Assembly: GCA_958510825.1 (NCBI GenBank)
Contig: OY294047.1
Span: 35,995,747 to 36,059,746 of the forward strand
DNA length: 64,000 bases
DNA from: Brachypterus glaber
Lineage: Eukaryota > Arthropoda > Insecta > Coleoptera > Kateretidae
Direction of reading: 5' to 3'
Shown here: in pieces, positions 1 through 10,538 of the stretch
Position numbering within the stretch: the first letter of the stretch is position 1
Layout of the letters: each line of letters opens with the position of its first letter
Notes under the pieces: generated by a model
What the model was told of the DNA's origin: nothing
The model's database searches: none
Seen by the model: the letters and a program-made list of their open reading frames with translations, nothing else
Translations under genes and position numbers: made by a program

Positions 1-1145
1 ATACCTAAAATTTTAATAAACTTAGTCATTTTATAGAATAATCAATAAAAAAACGTAGGGCGATTATTTACATGTACTAAATCTTTCGTGTTACAAAAAA
101 AAAATTCAAACAAGTTTATTTCGAGGTTTATTTACAATTATATTTTTTGTGCAAATAAAACCAGTTCTATAAAAATAGCACTTTGGTTTTATTAGCAAAA
201 AGGTTTATTTACGAAAATAAATTAGGTTTCTTCATTGAACATAAAGTAAAAGTAAACTGTCACTTGCTGTGAATTACGTGTGTATTTTTGTTTTATTATT
301 TTACGGAAGAGTCGCCTCTTTCCTTTGACCTTGAACTAGATCATATTTAGCTATACTACGACTTTCGCGATCTCGTAAACGAAAATGTGTGCTTCTATTG
401 TAAACAACCTTCTTACGAAATACCGGATAAGAGTAAAAATATTCGACATTCTCAAAGAACAAAATGTTATTTTGGTACGAGGCTGTAAGATTATTTCACT
501 TGCAGTTCATTCACAAAGATTTTAAAATGGGTAAGTTAATCTTACTAAGTTTAAAACCGATACCTGCCAACCTTGTTTGAAAGCTTCAGAAACCAATTTA
601 ATTTAAAAATAGGTACAAGAAACAAAATCAAAAAACTTATTCTTGGCATAGCGGACAAATAGAAACATTGGTTGGAAGCCAGCAATAAACTTTTATGTGA
701 AGACGCCTAGCGGTAGGAAGTAGTGGAAGCATATTGTGTCTCACCAATAACAAGACTTCCTTGGTCCTTAAGTCTTTCTAGACGGTTAGTTGTTTCGCTA
801 GTTAGCCAAATAAGGTCGGAAGAGTGCTGCCCACAGTTTTTCCTTCATTTTTGTGGGCATGTTGGTGAGATACAAGCTTTATTGCTGGATTTTAACCAAT
901 GTGTCTATTTGTCGCTATGTTACAAATAAGTTTTTTGTTTTATTTTTCTGTAGTAACTATTATAAAATGAATTGAATTGAATGTATTCTAACATCTGTAA
1001 TTACATTATGCAATAGATGGCGCACAAGTATACATCAATCTAATGACTACTTCTTTTGCGAATAAAGTCAAAAACTGTTTTCTTAATTAGCGTACTCCCC
1101 CTCGTCTCAAACTTTCTCGATTACGATCATGAAATCCACTGCACT
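1..1145. other. Upstream AT-rich sequence, no gene supported
   Basis: No open frame here resembles a known protein. The one splice-like motif is a short stretch at 506-530 with an AG before it and a GTAAGT donor at 531; it contains an ATG followed by G. The open frame at 723-929 has no recognisable domain and no hydrophobic leader. This may be intron or intergenic sequence upstream of the receptor gene. Confidence 0.5.
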
Positions 1146-1265
1146 CACAAAAAGATCAAAAACGTCCTATACCAGTAATGGTACACACAAAAAGATCAAA
1201 AACGTCCTATACCAGTAATGGTACACACAAAAAGATCAAAAACGTCCTATACCAGTAATGGTACA
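1146..1265. repeat. Three identical 40-bp tandem repeats
   Basis: The unit starts CACAAAAAGATCAAAAACGT and recurs at 1146, 1186 and 1226 with no mismatch seen. Identity between copies indicates recent expansion. Confidence 0.95.
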
Positions 1266-1420
1266 CACCAATTCAGGACAGATGCATTCTCAACATCAGT
1301 GAGCTAGTTTCACTCCCCCCCGCACCTCCCTCACCTCCCTATTCCATCCCTCCTCACCCCTACATCGCCTACATCGCCAATTCATGACAGATACAACTCC
1401 AGCATCAGTGAGCAGAGACT
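1266..1420. repeat. Diverged direct repeat flanking a C-rich stretch
   Basis: A roughly 36-bp block beginning CCAATTCAGGACAG near 1268 returns in diverged form (CCAATTCATGACAG) near 1378; both end in CATCAGTGAG. Between them is a pyrimidine-rich stretch with repeated CTCCC and ACATCGCC. It adjoins the 40-bp tandem array and may be part of the same decaying minisatellite. Confidence 0.75.
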
Positions 1421-1959
1421 TTTTCAAACTAATTTATATTTTCGAGAATATTTTAGATAAATGAGCCATAGGCACTGAGCCTGTCTCTTCGATATCCATG
1501 CAAACTACTGATGATAATTAGCGTACATAGATGACTCTTGGTACTGAAGAGGTCCGAAACTGTCAGTCTACCAATACCACTCTATACGATTATAAGAAAA
1601 TAGATTGACAGAATAATAAAATAGTTTTAACCGATATAACTAAAGGAAGATTTATAAATAAAAAATTATAAATTATAAATGAATAAATTATAAATCTATA
1701 AAGTCTTAGCCAGATCAATATTGATGGAAGAGATTTTCAGCCCTAAAAAATCTAATTAAATAATATTTAAGTGCGATATACGTTCTTTACCGGTATAAAT
1801 ACTTTTCGTAGTAATTAAGCCTTGTCGTTTGTGAATAATTCATTCATACCAGAACTGTGCCACCTAAAGACTATAGGTGGTAAAATCAATTTTTAAAAAT
1901 TTTGTTTTTAGATAGACTCAGGCAACTTGCAATTGTTTATTAAGTATTACGGTAATTTA

Positions 1960-2660
1960 CCGTCGGTATAGTATATTCTATAACTAGTGTGGAATAGACA
2001 ATATTCCGAGCGAGCGGAAAGTTTGTCATACGAGCCGGTAGGCGAGTATGACGGTTCCGCCAGCGCTGAATGACTATTCCATACGTGTTGTAGACTATAC
2101 TTTTTCATCAACTGCAAATATGAAACAGTGTATGGCTTTAACAAGGTTAAAAACAATGTTTTTTGTAACTCAACATTGCAAATGCAACAAAACACATATT
2201 TTTAATGTTATTTAATAATTTTATCAAATCAGTACTTAAAAAAGATTTTTATTTAATTTTAGTACATATTTACAAATTATAATGCAAAAATTGAAGGTTA
2301 TGTCAGATTGTTGTGACAGATATCAGGTTTAAATATTTAACAATAGATGGAGCAGTTTTAATTTTTTTAACTAAATTGATAAAAAAGTGGTGAAATATTA
2401 AGAAAAACTAATAAACTTTATGTAATTTTAACGCAAAACTTTAAATTGCATTAAATTATTCAATATTTCATGGTAATATATATATTTTTGCTAATTTTGC
2501 TACAGTTTTTTTACTTTTATAAACAAGAGATGGCACTACACGTGCTCATTCTAACACTTGATACGCAATATTCATACCGTATCTGTTTAAAAAGTGTGTG
2601 TATTTGCTTACATTCTAAAGCAGTCGTAGAAAAAAAATTACTCAGTTTTATTTTAGATTT
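1960..2660. repeat. Interspersed element with terminal hairpin cassette, copy 1
   Basis: About 0.7 kb that recurs in inverted orientation at 18800-19520. One end (1967-2100) folds into an imperfect hairpin with a GAGCCGGTAGGCGAG centre. The other end carries CAGTCGTAGAAAAAAA, close to the GTCGTAGAAAAAATAG motif that opens other cassettes in this window. The open frames inside are AT-rich and unlike known proteins. It is probably a non-autonomous transposable element. Confidence 0.75.
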
Positions 2661-2789
2661 TTATTTTTAAGAATTTACCAATCATGTTTTAGTATTTGAG
2701 AAGTATACATAGTAACAGTTTTAATGTTTAAGGTTAAAACCGTTAACGGTTTAAAACTGCGCCTGTGGTTGGTAATTTCCTTAAAAACC

Positions 2790-2854
<65 letters not shown>
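2790..2854. repeat. (AAT)n microsatellite
   Basis: About 21 uninterrupted AAT/ATA triplets, flanked by AT-rich single-copy-looking sequence. Confidence 0.97.
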
Positions 2855-3163
2855 TTTATTGCTTTAAAAAGAATACAATTCTTATAGCAAGGGTTTTGAG
2901 TTTTGGAGTATCGATCGAAACCTGGCGATGTTCACATGGGTCCGTATTTGTCCAGTCTAATTTACAAAATTTCGCTAGATAAAAACCTTTAGTGTCTATT
3001 TAAATTTTCTTAAAACCCTAAACTTTAGTAGTACCTATATGCCTTAAAAATTTAAAGTGGTGAGCCCCTCAATTTTTGTCGTGGGTTAAATTACTTCATT
3101 TACGTTTACCGCACAATGATTAATCCGAGAATTTATCAAACGCTTGTTTATTTTATTTTAACA

Positions 3164-3460
3164 TTAAGGGGTATTTCTATCTTCAAAATTTAAAAAATTA
3201 AATTAAAAATTAAATTAAATTTGAAAATTTAATTTTAAAAATATTTTGTTTATAACAATTTTTTTAATAGAACGAAAAAATATATCATTGTGAAATTTTG
3301 TAGGTACGTTTATTTATATATAAAGAATACAATTTTTTTTAGATTTTTAATGAGCAATTTTTTTGCCATAATTTTTTTTTAACATAAAAAAATAGTGGTC
3401 GCCATGATTTCGGCCGTTTGGATCGACAGAAAAAAAAACGGGATAATAATCATAGGTTAT
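3164..3460. repeat. Half copy of a GGTGGTCGCCATGATT palindromic repeat
   Basis: It contains TGAAATTTTGTAGGTACGTT, a run of about 60 A/T bases, then GTGGTCGCCATGATTTCGGC and CGTTTGGATCGAC. The same ordered blocks make up the left arms of the elements at 5380-5815 and 58497-58990. Here the other arm is missing and a separate foldback element begins at 3467, so this is a truncated copy. Confidence 0.75.
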
Positions 3461-3466
3461 ATCCCG

Positions 3467-3676
3467 AGACCTAATGATTTAACCGGCTAAACCGCAAGTA
3501 TGTAGCTGTGTTTTTGTTAATTTTGCTTTTAAGCAAATGAAACTTAATAATTCATTATAAAAAGCTCGAGACCGCAAGTCGAGAGCTTTTTTATTATTAT
3601 TAAAACATTTGCTTAAAAGCAAAATTACCAAAAATAATGCTGCTTGTAGTTTAGGTGGTTTAAATCATTAGGTGGA
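3467..3676. mobile_element. Foldback element with CCTAATGATTTAA ends
   Basis: Outer ends CCTAATGATTTAACC (left) and GGTTTAAATCATTAGG (right) are complementary. The stem continues through TTTTGCTTTTAAGCAAATG and CATTTGCTTAAAAGCAAAA to a smaller central hairpin, AAAGCTCGAGACC...GTCGAGAGCTTT. No coding capacity; probably a MITE. Confidence 0.8.
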
Positions 3677-3894
3677 GGAGTATATTTTAGGATTATTTCC
3701 TGAAAAAAAATGTAGATAAAACAAACAACTCTTTAAACTTTTTATTATATGAAAACAACTTTTATAAATAACATTTCCTACAACAAACATTATCTTTATC
3801 ACATTTTTTCATACTGATTGCATATTTTTTTAATATCCTAAGTTTTCCACGGACTGATTTTCGTCCAGCACATATGTGTGACCCCGTAACATGT

Positions 3895-4085
3895 GTAACC
3901 TCGTACTATTCTACTTAATTAAGCATCCCCTAAGTCCAGGACTTGTTTAGGCCAGTAGCAGTGGGTACCACCGGCATTAACTTTTACGTAAATAACTGAA
4001 AATGGAAATCGGCGCAGGTGAGAATCGAACTCACGCTAGTCAACCTGTTAAAGGTTTAATGAAGAATCACACGCCTTAACCCATA
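3895..4085 (-). mobile_element. tRNA-derived SINE, copy A
   Basis: On the minus strand a B-box-like GAGTTCGATTCTCACC is followed by a GCGCCGATT-type body and ends in ...AATAGTACGAGGTTA. The same 3' end is present at 7735-7980, 17541-17740 and 46119-46377. The head is degenerate, so this copy is probably transcriptionally dead. Confidence 0.8.
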
Positions 4086-4182
4086 TTGGTAGTTTTCCAT
4101 ACTGAAAATATATAGATATATTTTGATCGTGCGTCAAAATTTCCACTCGTAGAATATGCGTTATTCCAAACTTGTTGCAGAA

Positions 4183-5258
4183 TACAGGATGATAGGGTAC
4201 AAATTTTAAGGGATGATTCTAGGTCCAAAAATATGAAAAAAGGTTGGTCCGAAAATAAGCCCTGAGGATGCATCTGAAAAGTAGTTTTTATTTAATATCT
4301 CTGGAACCCTATGACCTACAGTAACGATTTTTTGCACATGCCTTAACATTGATGTAATTTTTATTTGGTAATTTAACCAGGGACGTGCGCAATGGGGGGC
4401 GATGTCACTTTTTTGCCACAAACTTTTTTATCCGTAGAGTTTTTGAGATTTTCTCAATAAAATAGGATTCTTTAGTTAAAAATACATTAAAAAAATGTAC
4501 TCTTTATGTAACACCGTTTTCATGATTTGCAATTTGAGAGGCAATTTCACATTCTGAGCATCAAAAATAAGAACTAAAAAATGCACCAATAAAAAATTAA
4601 ATACTGCAAAATTTTAATACTGCAGGGTGATTCTAAATTAAAAACTATGAAAACAAATTCCTATATACAAATATGCACAAAAGGCTTTTAAAAGAGCTAC
4701 GGTCCCTTAAAAAGTGTTATTCTTTAAGTTGCCGTTTACCCTTAAACCCGATTTTCGAACCTAGATGTATACAAGCTTTTTTCAGAGTTTTTAATGTAGA
4801 ATCACCCTGCAGTGTTAAAATTTTTATTGGTGCATTTTCCTGTTTTTGATACTCAGAACGTGAAATTGCCTCTTAAATTGCAATTTTCTCGAAAACGGTT
4901 GGCCCTACGGTGTTCCATAAAGAGTACCTTTTTCATGTATTTTTAACTAAAGAATCTAATTTACTTGAGAAAATGTCAAAAAGTCTACGGATAAAAAGTT
5001 TGGGGCAAAAAAGTGACGTTGCTGGTTAAAATTACCAAGTAAAACTTATATATAAGGATAGCCTTTATCAATGTTAAGGCATGTGAAAAAATATCGTTAC
5101 TGTAGTGCATAGTGGTCCAGAGATATTAAATAAAAACTACTTTTTAGATGTACCCTTAGGACCTATTTCCAGACCAACCTTTATAGGAACTTTTTTTATA
5201 TTTTTACACCAGGAATCACGACTTAAAATTGACTACCCTATTCCTGAATCACCCTATA
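4183..5258. mobile_element. Palindromic CAGGGTG-type element
   Basis: The left end TACAGGATGATAGGGTA and right end TACCCTATTCCTGAATCACC are inverted. Inside, blocks such as GATTCTAGGTCCAAAAATAT and ACCAACCTTTATAGGAAC are mirrored, so almost the whole element snaps back. A second inverted pair (CTGCAGGGTGATTCTA near 4620 and TAGAATCACCCTGCAG near 4800) marks a nested or internal hairpin. No transposase frame is present; it is a non-autonomous family also found at 8471, 13570, 15346, 38333, 50993, 54823 and 61530. Confidence 0.75.
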
Positions 5259-5379
5259 TAATAATTCTATCGCGTTGCCTTTACCAACGTAAGTTATAGG
5301 ATAAGAAAGGAGTAAAAAATGACCTCCCTCATTTAAAATGGCTAAAATAAATGGGTTATTTATAATCAGGTGTTGGATA

Positions 5380-5815
5380 AAATCTGTTAAAGGGGTCCTT
5401 TTACCTTCAAATTATAAAAATAAAATTAAAAAAAAATATATATTTAGGAAGAAAAAAGATATTATTGTAAAATTTTGTAGTATTTTTGTATTTATATTCA
5501 AAGAATACAAAAATTCAATAAATAAATTCATAAATTTTCAAACATTTTCGAACAAAAACGTCCGCCATTTTGTTATTTCTTGGCCAAAAAAAATTCTTCT
5601 AGTTCGGGCTATAGCGATTTCCATACTGAATAATATCCCGTTTTGTTTTTTTTTTCTCAGTCGATCCAAACGGCCGGAATCATGGAGACCACCGTTTTTT
5701 TGATGTTTTTTTTCCATTTTTTCCATTTTCCCAAAAAATGGCACTTTAAATATCTAAAAAAAGAAAATTGTATCCTTTGAATATAAATAAACACATACCT
5801 ACAAAATTTTACAAT
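5380..5815. mobile_element. GGTGGTCGCCATGATT-type palindromic repeat
   Basis: It shares with 58497-58990 the blocks CCTTCAAATTATAAAAAT, an ATCATTGTGAAATTTTGT-type block, CGCCATTTTGTTATTTCTTG, GATCCAAACGGCCGGAATCATGG and ACCACCGTTTTTT. The arms are imperfectly inverted. Two overlapping open frames here (5338-5703 and 5538-5744 minus) are by-products of the repeat and match no known domain. Confidence 0.7.
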
Positions 5816-6197
5816 GATATCTTTTTTTTTCTATATGTATAATTTTTTTTTTTAATGATCTTTAATTAACTTAAAGGTTCTTTTCTCAAAATCAAATTGT
5901 TAAATGTTGCAGTCTATAGTCTTCAGATGTCACAACTACGTGACCATGCTTTTTTAACCAATGTCACCTTAGCAATCGTAAAACAAAAACTTGTTTATCA
6001 TTTTATAGACGACAATTACCGTGTGAAAAGACATAATAGGTATTACCTATACTTTTGCTTTTATCTTCATCAGATGCATTTTATCATGCTTGCTTTAAAG
6101 GTTTAATGCCTAATACGTGTACAAAAAAAGAAAAAAAATCTAATAGGTTGTCATTAAATTTTTATTGTTATTTTATGATAAAAATTTTTATCATTTT
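5816..6197. other. AT-rich spacer, nothing recognised
   Basis: Short open frames are present but none shows a domain, leader or splice context. Confidence 0.5.
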
Positions 6198-7030
6198 ATT
6201 TTGCTTAATAATTTTTATACATATACTATATTTTAATACTAGCTTTCCAGTGGACAATTTGTATTTTTGCATTTTTGATAATCTATTTTCCTCTCAACAT
6301 TTTATAATATATATTTTTTTATTGTATACAATGTGCGCGAATATATAGTTTTCCTACGATCCTCTATGAAAATGAAATTTACCACATTCTTTTGTTCTTT
6401 AGAAAACGCCTTATATCGCACTAGTTTGATATTTTTATATCACACTCGTGTGATATTTATTTATGGAGGTTTGTCTAATTTTATTTTGGTATTTACCTCG
6501 TATATTCTACGAATTTTATTCACCTTGTTTTATAAACCATTTACCACCTTTCACCACAGCCTTTTATATCTTTTAAGTGTTTTAATCCAAATATTTCTGT
6601 TTTTCATGTCAAAAATAGAAACTATAGTTATAACGTTACTATTTTGACCATTACTGTCTAGTCTAGACAGTCTAGATCTTATAAAAATTACTTAATTTTT
6701 TATTTAGTTACCTTACATTACATAAAAAAACATCAAAATACAGTATTTTTCTTATGAAATGTAAAACAGTACAATTTTACTGTCTTATATGGCAGCATAA
6801 CCACAGAAATCTAATTTAATAAGTAAACTCAAGTTTGCATTTATTTAGGAATAGGCAACCCATTAAACAGCTAGTAGTAGTAGTAAGGGTGGGGAGGCTA
6901 CAAGCCAGGCAACTAGGCCATTATGGCCCTTTTTGCCAGCCCCGACATTAAACAGCTATGTATTGTATTAAATATAAAACCAAGAAAACTAAAGCTAAAT
7001 GAAAATCATATTTCCTGTTTGACATACCTA
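6198..7030. repeat. Local duplication, copy A
   Basis: It matches 7037-7734 in the same orientation: both begin TTTTGCTTAATAATT, pass through ACTAGCTTTCCAGTGGACAA, TTTTCCTACGATCCTCTA and TATCACACTCGTGTGATATT, and end TTTCCTGTTTGACATA. Copy A has about 110 bp near 6500-6620 that copy B lacks, and a 73-bp LINE insertion at 6873-6945. The open frames here are not conserved between copies, so no gene is inferred. Confidence 0.9.
6873..6945 (-). mobile_element. 3'-end fragment of a (TAC)n-tailed LINE
   Basis: On the minus strand this is the last roughly 70 bases of the retroelement found at 54909-55261: GGCTGGCAAAAAGGGCC, ATAATGGCCTAGTTGCCTGG and a short (TAC)n tail. It is flanked by a direct repeat CATTAAACAGCT (6861-6872 and 6946-6957). 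Copy B of the local duplication keeps one uninterrupted CATTAAACAGCT near 7660, which is the empty site. Confidence 0.9.
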
Positions 7031-7036
7031 CATATA

Positions 7037-7734
7037 TTTTGCTTAATAATTCTTATACATATACTGTAGTTTAGTACTAGCTTTCCAGTGGACAATTTGA
7101 ATTTTTGCATTTTTGATATGTATGTGCGCGAATATATAGTTTTCCTACGATCCTCTAATAAAATGAAATTTAGCACATTCTTTTGTTCTTTAGAAAACGC
7201 CTCATATCGCACTAGTTTGATATTTTTATATCACACTCGTGTGATATTTATGTATGGAGGTTTGCCTAATTTTATTTAGATATTTACCTCGTAGATTCTA
7301 AAACTATAGTTATAACATTACTATTTTGACCATTACTCTCTACCCTATTAAAAATGACGGGTCTGCATGTTGCATAGTCCGGACTTGAGCGGGTGAATTT
7401 CATCCGCTCAAGTCCGGTTTATGCACCATTTATACCTGCCCAGACACGTCATTTCCAGCAGGGTAGTCTAGATCTTATAAAATTTACTTAATTTTTTATT
7501 TAGTTACCTTACATTACATAAAAAACATCAAAATACACAGTATTTTTCTTATGAAATGTAAAACAGTACAATTTTACTGTCTTATATAGCAGCATAACTA
7601 CAGAAATCTAACTTAATAAGCAAACTAAAGTTTGCATTTATTTAGTAATAGGCAACCCATTAAACAGCTATGCATTGTATTAAATATAAAACCAAGAAAA
7701 CTAAAGCTAAATGAAAATCACATTTCCTGTTTGA
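7037..7734. repeat. Local duplication, copy B
   Basis: Downstream copy of 6198-7030, separated from it by only a few bases. It lacks the LINE fragment and a 110-bp segment of copy A, but carries a 121-bp TA-flanked hairpin element at 7343-7463. A SINE follows directly at 7735. Confidence 0.9.
7343..7463. mobile_element. 121-bp hairpin MITE with TA duplication
   Basis: The ends CCCTATTAAAAATGACGGG and CGTCATTTCCAGCAGGG are inverted. The centre CCGGACTTGAGCGGGTGAAT pairs almost perfectly with ATCCGCTCAAGTCCGG. TA at 7341-7342 and 7464-7465 flank it. Copy A of the duplication reads TCTAGTCTAG at the same place with no insert. Confidence 0.88.
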
Positions 7735-7980
7735 CATATTTAGCTCAGCGGTCAATGGCATCGATATAGCCTGACACTGATCTAATGATCGTGAGTTCAA
7801 ACCTCACTGGCGCCGATTGCCTTTTTCAGTTAATTAATAATTGACATTTGGCGAAGGCGTACTCCCTAGATATATTGGTTCGAAAGTCAATTCAAGCCGG
7901 TGGTTCCCTCTACTACTAGCCCACACAAGTCGTGGACTTAGGGGATGCTTAATTAAGTAGAATAGTACGAGGTTAAAAAC
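7735..7980 (+). mobile_element. tRNA-derived SINE, copy B
   Basis: It begins with an A-box-like TAGCTCAGCGGTCAATGGC and has a B-box-like GAGTTCAAACCTCAC at about 7793. A body follows with GGCGAAGGCGTACTCCCTAG, GGTGGTTCCCTCTACTACTA and GTCGTGGACTTAGGGG, ending AGTACGAGGTTAAAAAC. The order fits an internal pol III promoter fused to an unrelated tail. The best-preserved + strand copy. Confidence 0.87.
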
Positions 7981-8099
7981 AAACATAAACATACCTACAT
8001 ATATAAATTTGTATGCTCTTTATAATTATTTTGTGCTTTGATTTTCTTAAAAATTAATAAAAATCAGAAAATTTTAAAATAAGAATCTTCATAATTTTT

Positions 8100-8245
8100 C
8101 GGGGTCGTAGGAAAAATAGTGTACATAACTCGTTGGAAAGTGTATTTCATACACTCGTGGGGTTTCCTCACTCGCCTAGCGGCTCGTTCGTAAACCTTCC
8201 CACTCGCGTGAAATATGTCACTTTCCACACTAGTTATGTAATTGA
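8100..8245. repeat. Hairpin cassette with CTCGCCTAGCGGCTCG core
   Basis: It opens with GTCGTAGGAAAAATAGTGTAC. The arm CATAACTCGTTGGAAAGTG pairs imperfectly with CACTTTCCACACTAGTTATG, around the core CTCGCCTAGCGGCTCG (about 8171). The arm sequence differs from the arms of the cassettes at 1967, 34755 and 52650 although the core is shared. Confidence 0.75.
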
Positions 8246-8400
8246 CACATTGATCTGTGGCTACGGGAAATATGTTTGGAATGTGTGTGCAAGTGGGAGG
8301 CCCGATATAGGCACGCACGCCTTATAACGCTCTTGACGGAAAGAAGAGAGCGCGAATGATTCCTCCCCCTTACGTCGGAGACTTTCATGCAGATATATAT
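8246..8400. repeat. Half of a GTGTGTGC/GAAGAGAGCGC element
   Basis: GTGTGGCTACG-like start, then GGAATGTGTGTGC, AAGAAGAGAGCGCG and CCTCCCCCTTACGTC match the right arm of the inverted element at 32921-33455 in the same order. Only one arm is present here. Confidence 0.65.
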
Positions 8401-8470
8401 TAAAATTTTCAATAAATTTATAAATTTTGACTGACAAAAAATATTTTAGAAACTTAAAAAATACATATAA

Positions 8471-9202
8471 TACAGGGTGATCCATAACTGGCATGCCAAA
8501 ATTTAAGAGGTGATTCTAGATCCAAAAATATAAAAAAAGTTCCTATAAAGGTTGGTCCGGAAATGAGCCCTAAGGGATCTAGGGCCCTTTAAAATTGTAA
8601 TAAAAATAAGGTTTTTAATTAATAACTCGGGTACCGTTTAAGCTAGAGCGGCGAGCTTTTGCATGTATACTAGTATTAATAAGGGCAATAAGTTTATGTT
8701 AATTTATTTTTTTAATTTATCCAGAGGCGTGCCCAGACGGACAAAATATATGAGGCTTAAAACATTTTTGCCCCAAACTTTTCTATGTGTATGTTTTTTG
8801 GATTTGTTGTAAAAAATATAGATTTCTAGAGTAAAAATACATATAAAATATCATATAGTGTAACACTGTAGGAGCAACCGTTATCAAAAAAAATGCAATT
8901 AAGAGGAAGTAACATTTTGTGCCACCAAAAACGTTACTTTTTAAAAGGCTATTACTCCTTTAATATTAAATTTAGGTGTTTTGGTGTATAATACTTTTTT
9001 GCTCAGTTTTAAATGAAGAATCACCCTGCAGCATTAAAATTTTATTGGTGCTTTTTTTTGTTCCCCATTCAATACATCTTCGAAGGGCCGTAGCTCCCTT
9101 AGGGCTCATTTCCGGACCAACCTTTATAGAAACTTTTTTTCATATTTTTGGATGTAGAATCACCTCTTAAATTTCGGTACGCGAGTTCTGGAACAGGCTG
9201 TA
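8471..9202. mobile_element. Palindromic CAGGGTGATC element
   Basis: The left end TACAGGGTGATCCATAACTG and the right end AACAGGCTGTA are inverted, as are GATTCTAGATCCAAAAATAT and ATATTTTTGGATGTAGAATC. The internal AATGCAATTAAGAGGAAGTAAC is uninterrupted and serves as the empty site for the insertion at 14007. No transposase frame. Confidence 0.8.
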
Positions 9203-10384
9203 TGTGTAAGTAATAATAATGCATATTATGTATAATATATTATAAATACATATAAAAATATTATAGTTGAATGGGTATTTTTAATAGCTTTAAAATAAGG
9301 TGTCACATGCCCTTTTTTTTAGTTTCCCCCCCTGCCCCCTGGTTAGTTGATAATTTATTTTGACCCCAAAAGTTCCCCTCTTGAGAAATAAAACTCCTCT
9401 TTCAGAATTTATCTCTTAGAATTTAAAAAGTAGTTAAATAAAATAAAATATAAAAGCATTACTTAAAACCTGTGCTAAACCAAACACTTGAAATACACAA
9501 GTTAAAATAGTTAAAATATATAAATTAAAATAAACATGTATAATATGTTTAGGTACTACACAATACATAAAGCTATATATAGTACCATTTCTCTAATAAT
9601 AATAAACGTTTTTTCTAAATTATTACATTTGCAATTATGGCGAAGGCGCCAGTATGTAAAGGCCAAGTCCAATTTCAACCTTTAGTAAAGGTCCTTTTGT
9701 ACACTATATTGTATAAGTTACACAATCAGTAGGTACCTAACAGACCAGATCACATTCTAGTATTGCATTGGCCGGTCATAGGCCAAAATATGTTTTTGTT
9801 TCTTAAAAAAAGTTTGCCTATCTAATTACTCTGCATTGCAGCGTGCCTTTTAACTTAAAATCCGTACAAGACGTATACCTATACCTATAGGTATATTAAT
9901 ATATACAAAACTTTAAACTAAGAATATAGATATTAATCTTTTAACTAAAGGTTGGTTTACCCAATTATTAACACTAAGAATTTAACCAGTGATTTTAAAT
10001 GTGTCAAATAATTCTGATACTTTATTAGTTAGTTTAGTGTTAATGACTGGAGAAGCCATCCATAAGAGTAGACTAACCAAGATTATTTTCCTCATATAAT
10101 ATGGACCAATCAAAATTAGGTTTTTTTTTTTAAACAACCAATCACAAACAGCCATTAAACCTAAACTATCTTTTACTAAGATTTAACAGCGATTAAACCG
10201 AAACTGGATTTTGCTAAAATTTCACAGCGAGCCTAGTTTTCAATAACGTTTGTCTAGGAAATAATCTTAAGATAAATATCTCGTTTAATGAAGTTTTTTC
10301 ACCTAAATTTAGGTTTATAAACTGCGGGTAGATGTATTTTTTACAAGTTTTTGCTTGAAAGCTAATGTTTGCACTAAATAATAA
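9203..10384. other. AT-rich sequence, no gene
   Basis: No coding signal. It includes GGCGAAGGCGCC near 9640, a motif also seen near 32896, and degenerate AACTAAAGGTTGG / CCAACC-type inverted pieces around 9945-10200 that suggest old transposon debris. Confidence 0.45.
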
Positions 10385-10538
10385 TTCTTCTTCTTCTTCT
10401 TCTTCTTCTTCTTCTTCTTCTTCTTCTTCTTCTTCTTCTTCTTCTTCTTCTTCTTCTTCTTCTTCTTCTTCTTCTTCTTCTTCTTCTTCTTCTTCTTCTT
10501 CTTCTTCTTCTTCTTCTTCTTCTTCTTCTTCTTCTTCT
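10385..10538. repeat. (CTT)n / (GAA)n microsatellite, about 51 units
   Basis: An uninterrupted CTT triplet run of about 154 bp. Read on the minus strand it gives a poly-glutamate open frame (10214-10582), which is a repeat artefact. GAA/TTC tracts of this length can form triplex DNA. Confidence 0.97.

Noticed and set aside
1146..1265. CRISPR-like array
   Set aside because: Repeats are contiguous 40-bp units with no spacers, in a eukaryotic genome.
2470..2670. Hydrophobic frame MVIYIFLLILLQFFYFYKQE as a signal-peptide exon for the receptor
   Set aside because: It is inside the interspersed repeat whose inverted copy lies at 18800, has no suitable phase-1 donor and is T-rich by composition.
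5338..5703. 121-codon + frame
   Set aside because: It lies inside a palindromic repeat, is lysine/isoleucine-rich from A/T runs, and is not conserved as a frame in the copy at 58497.
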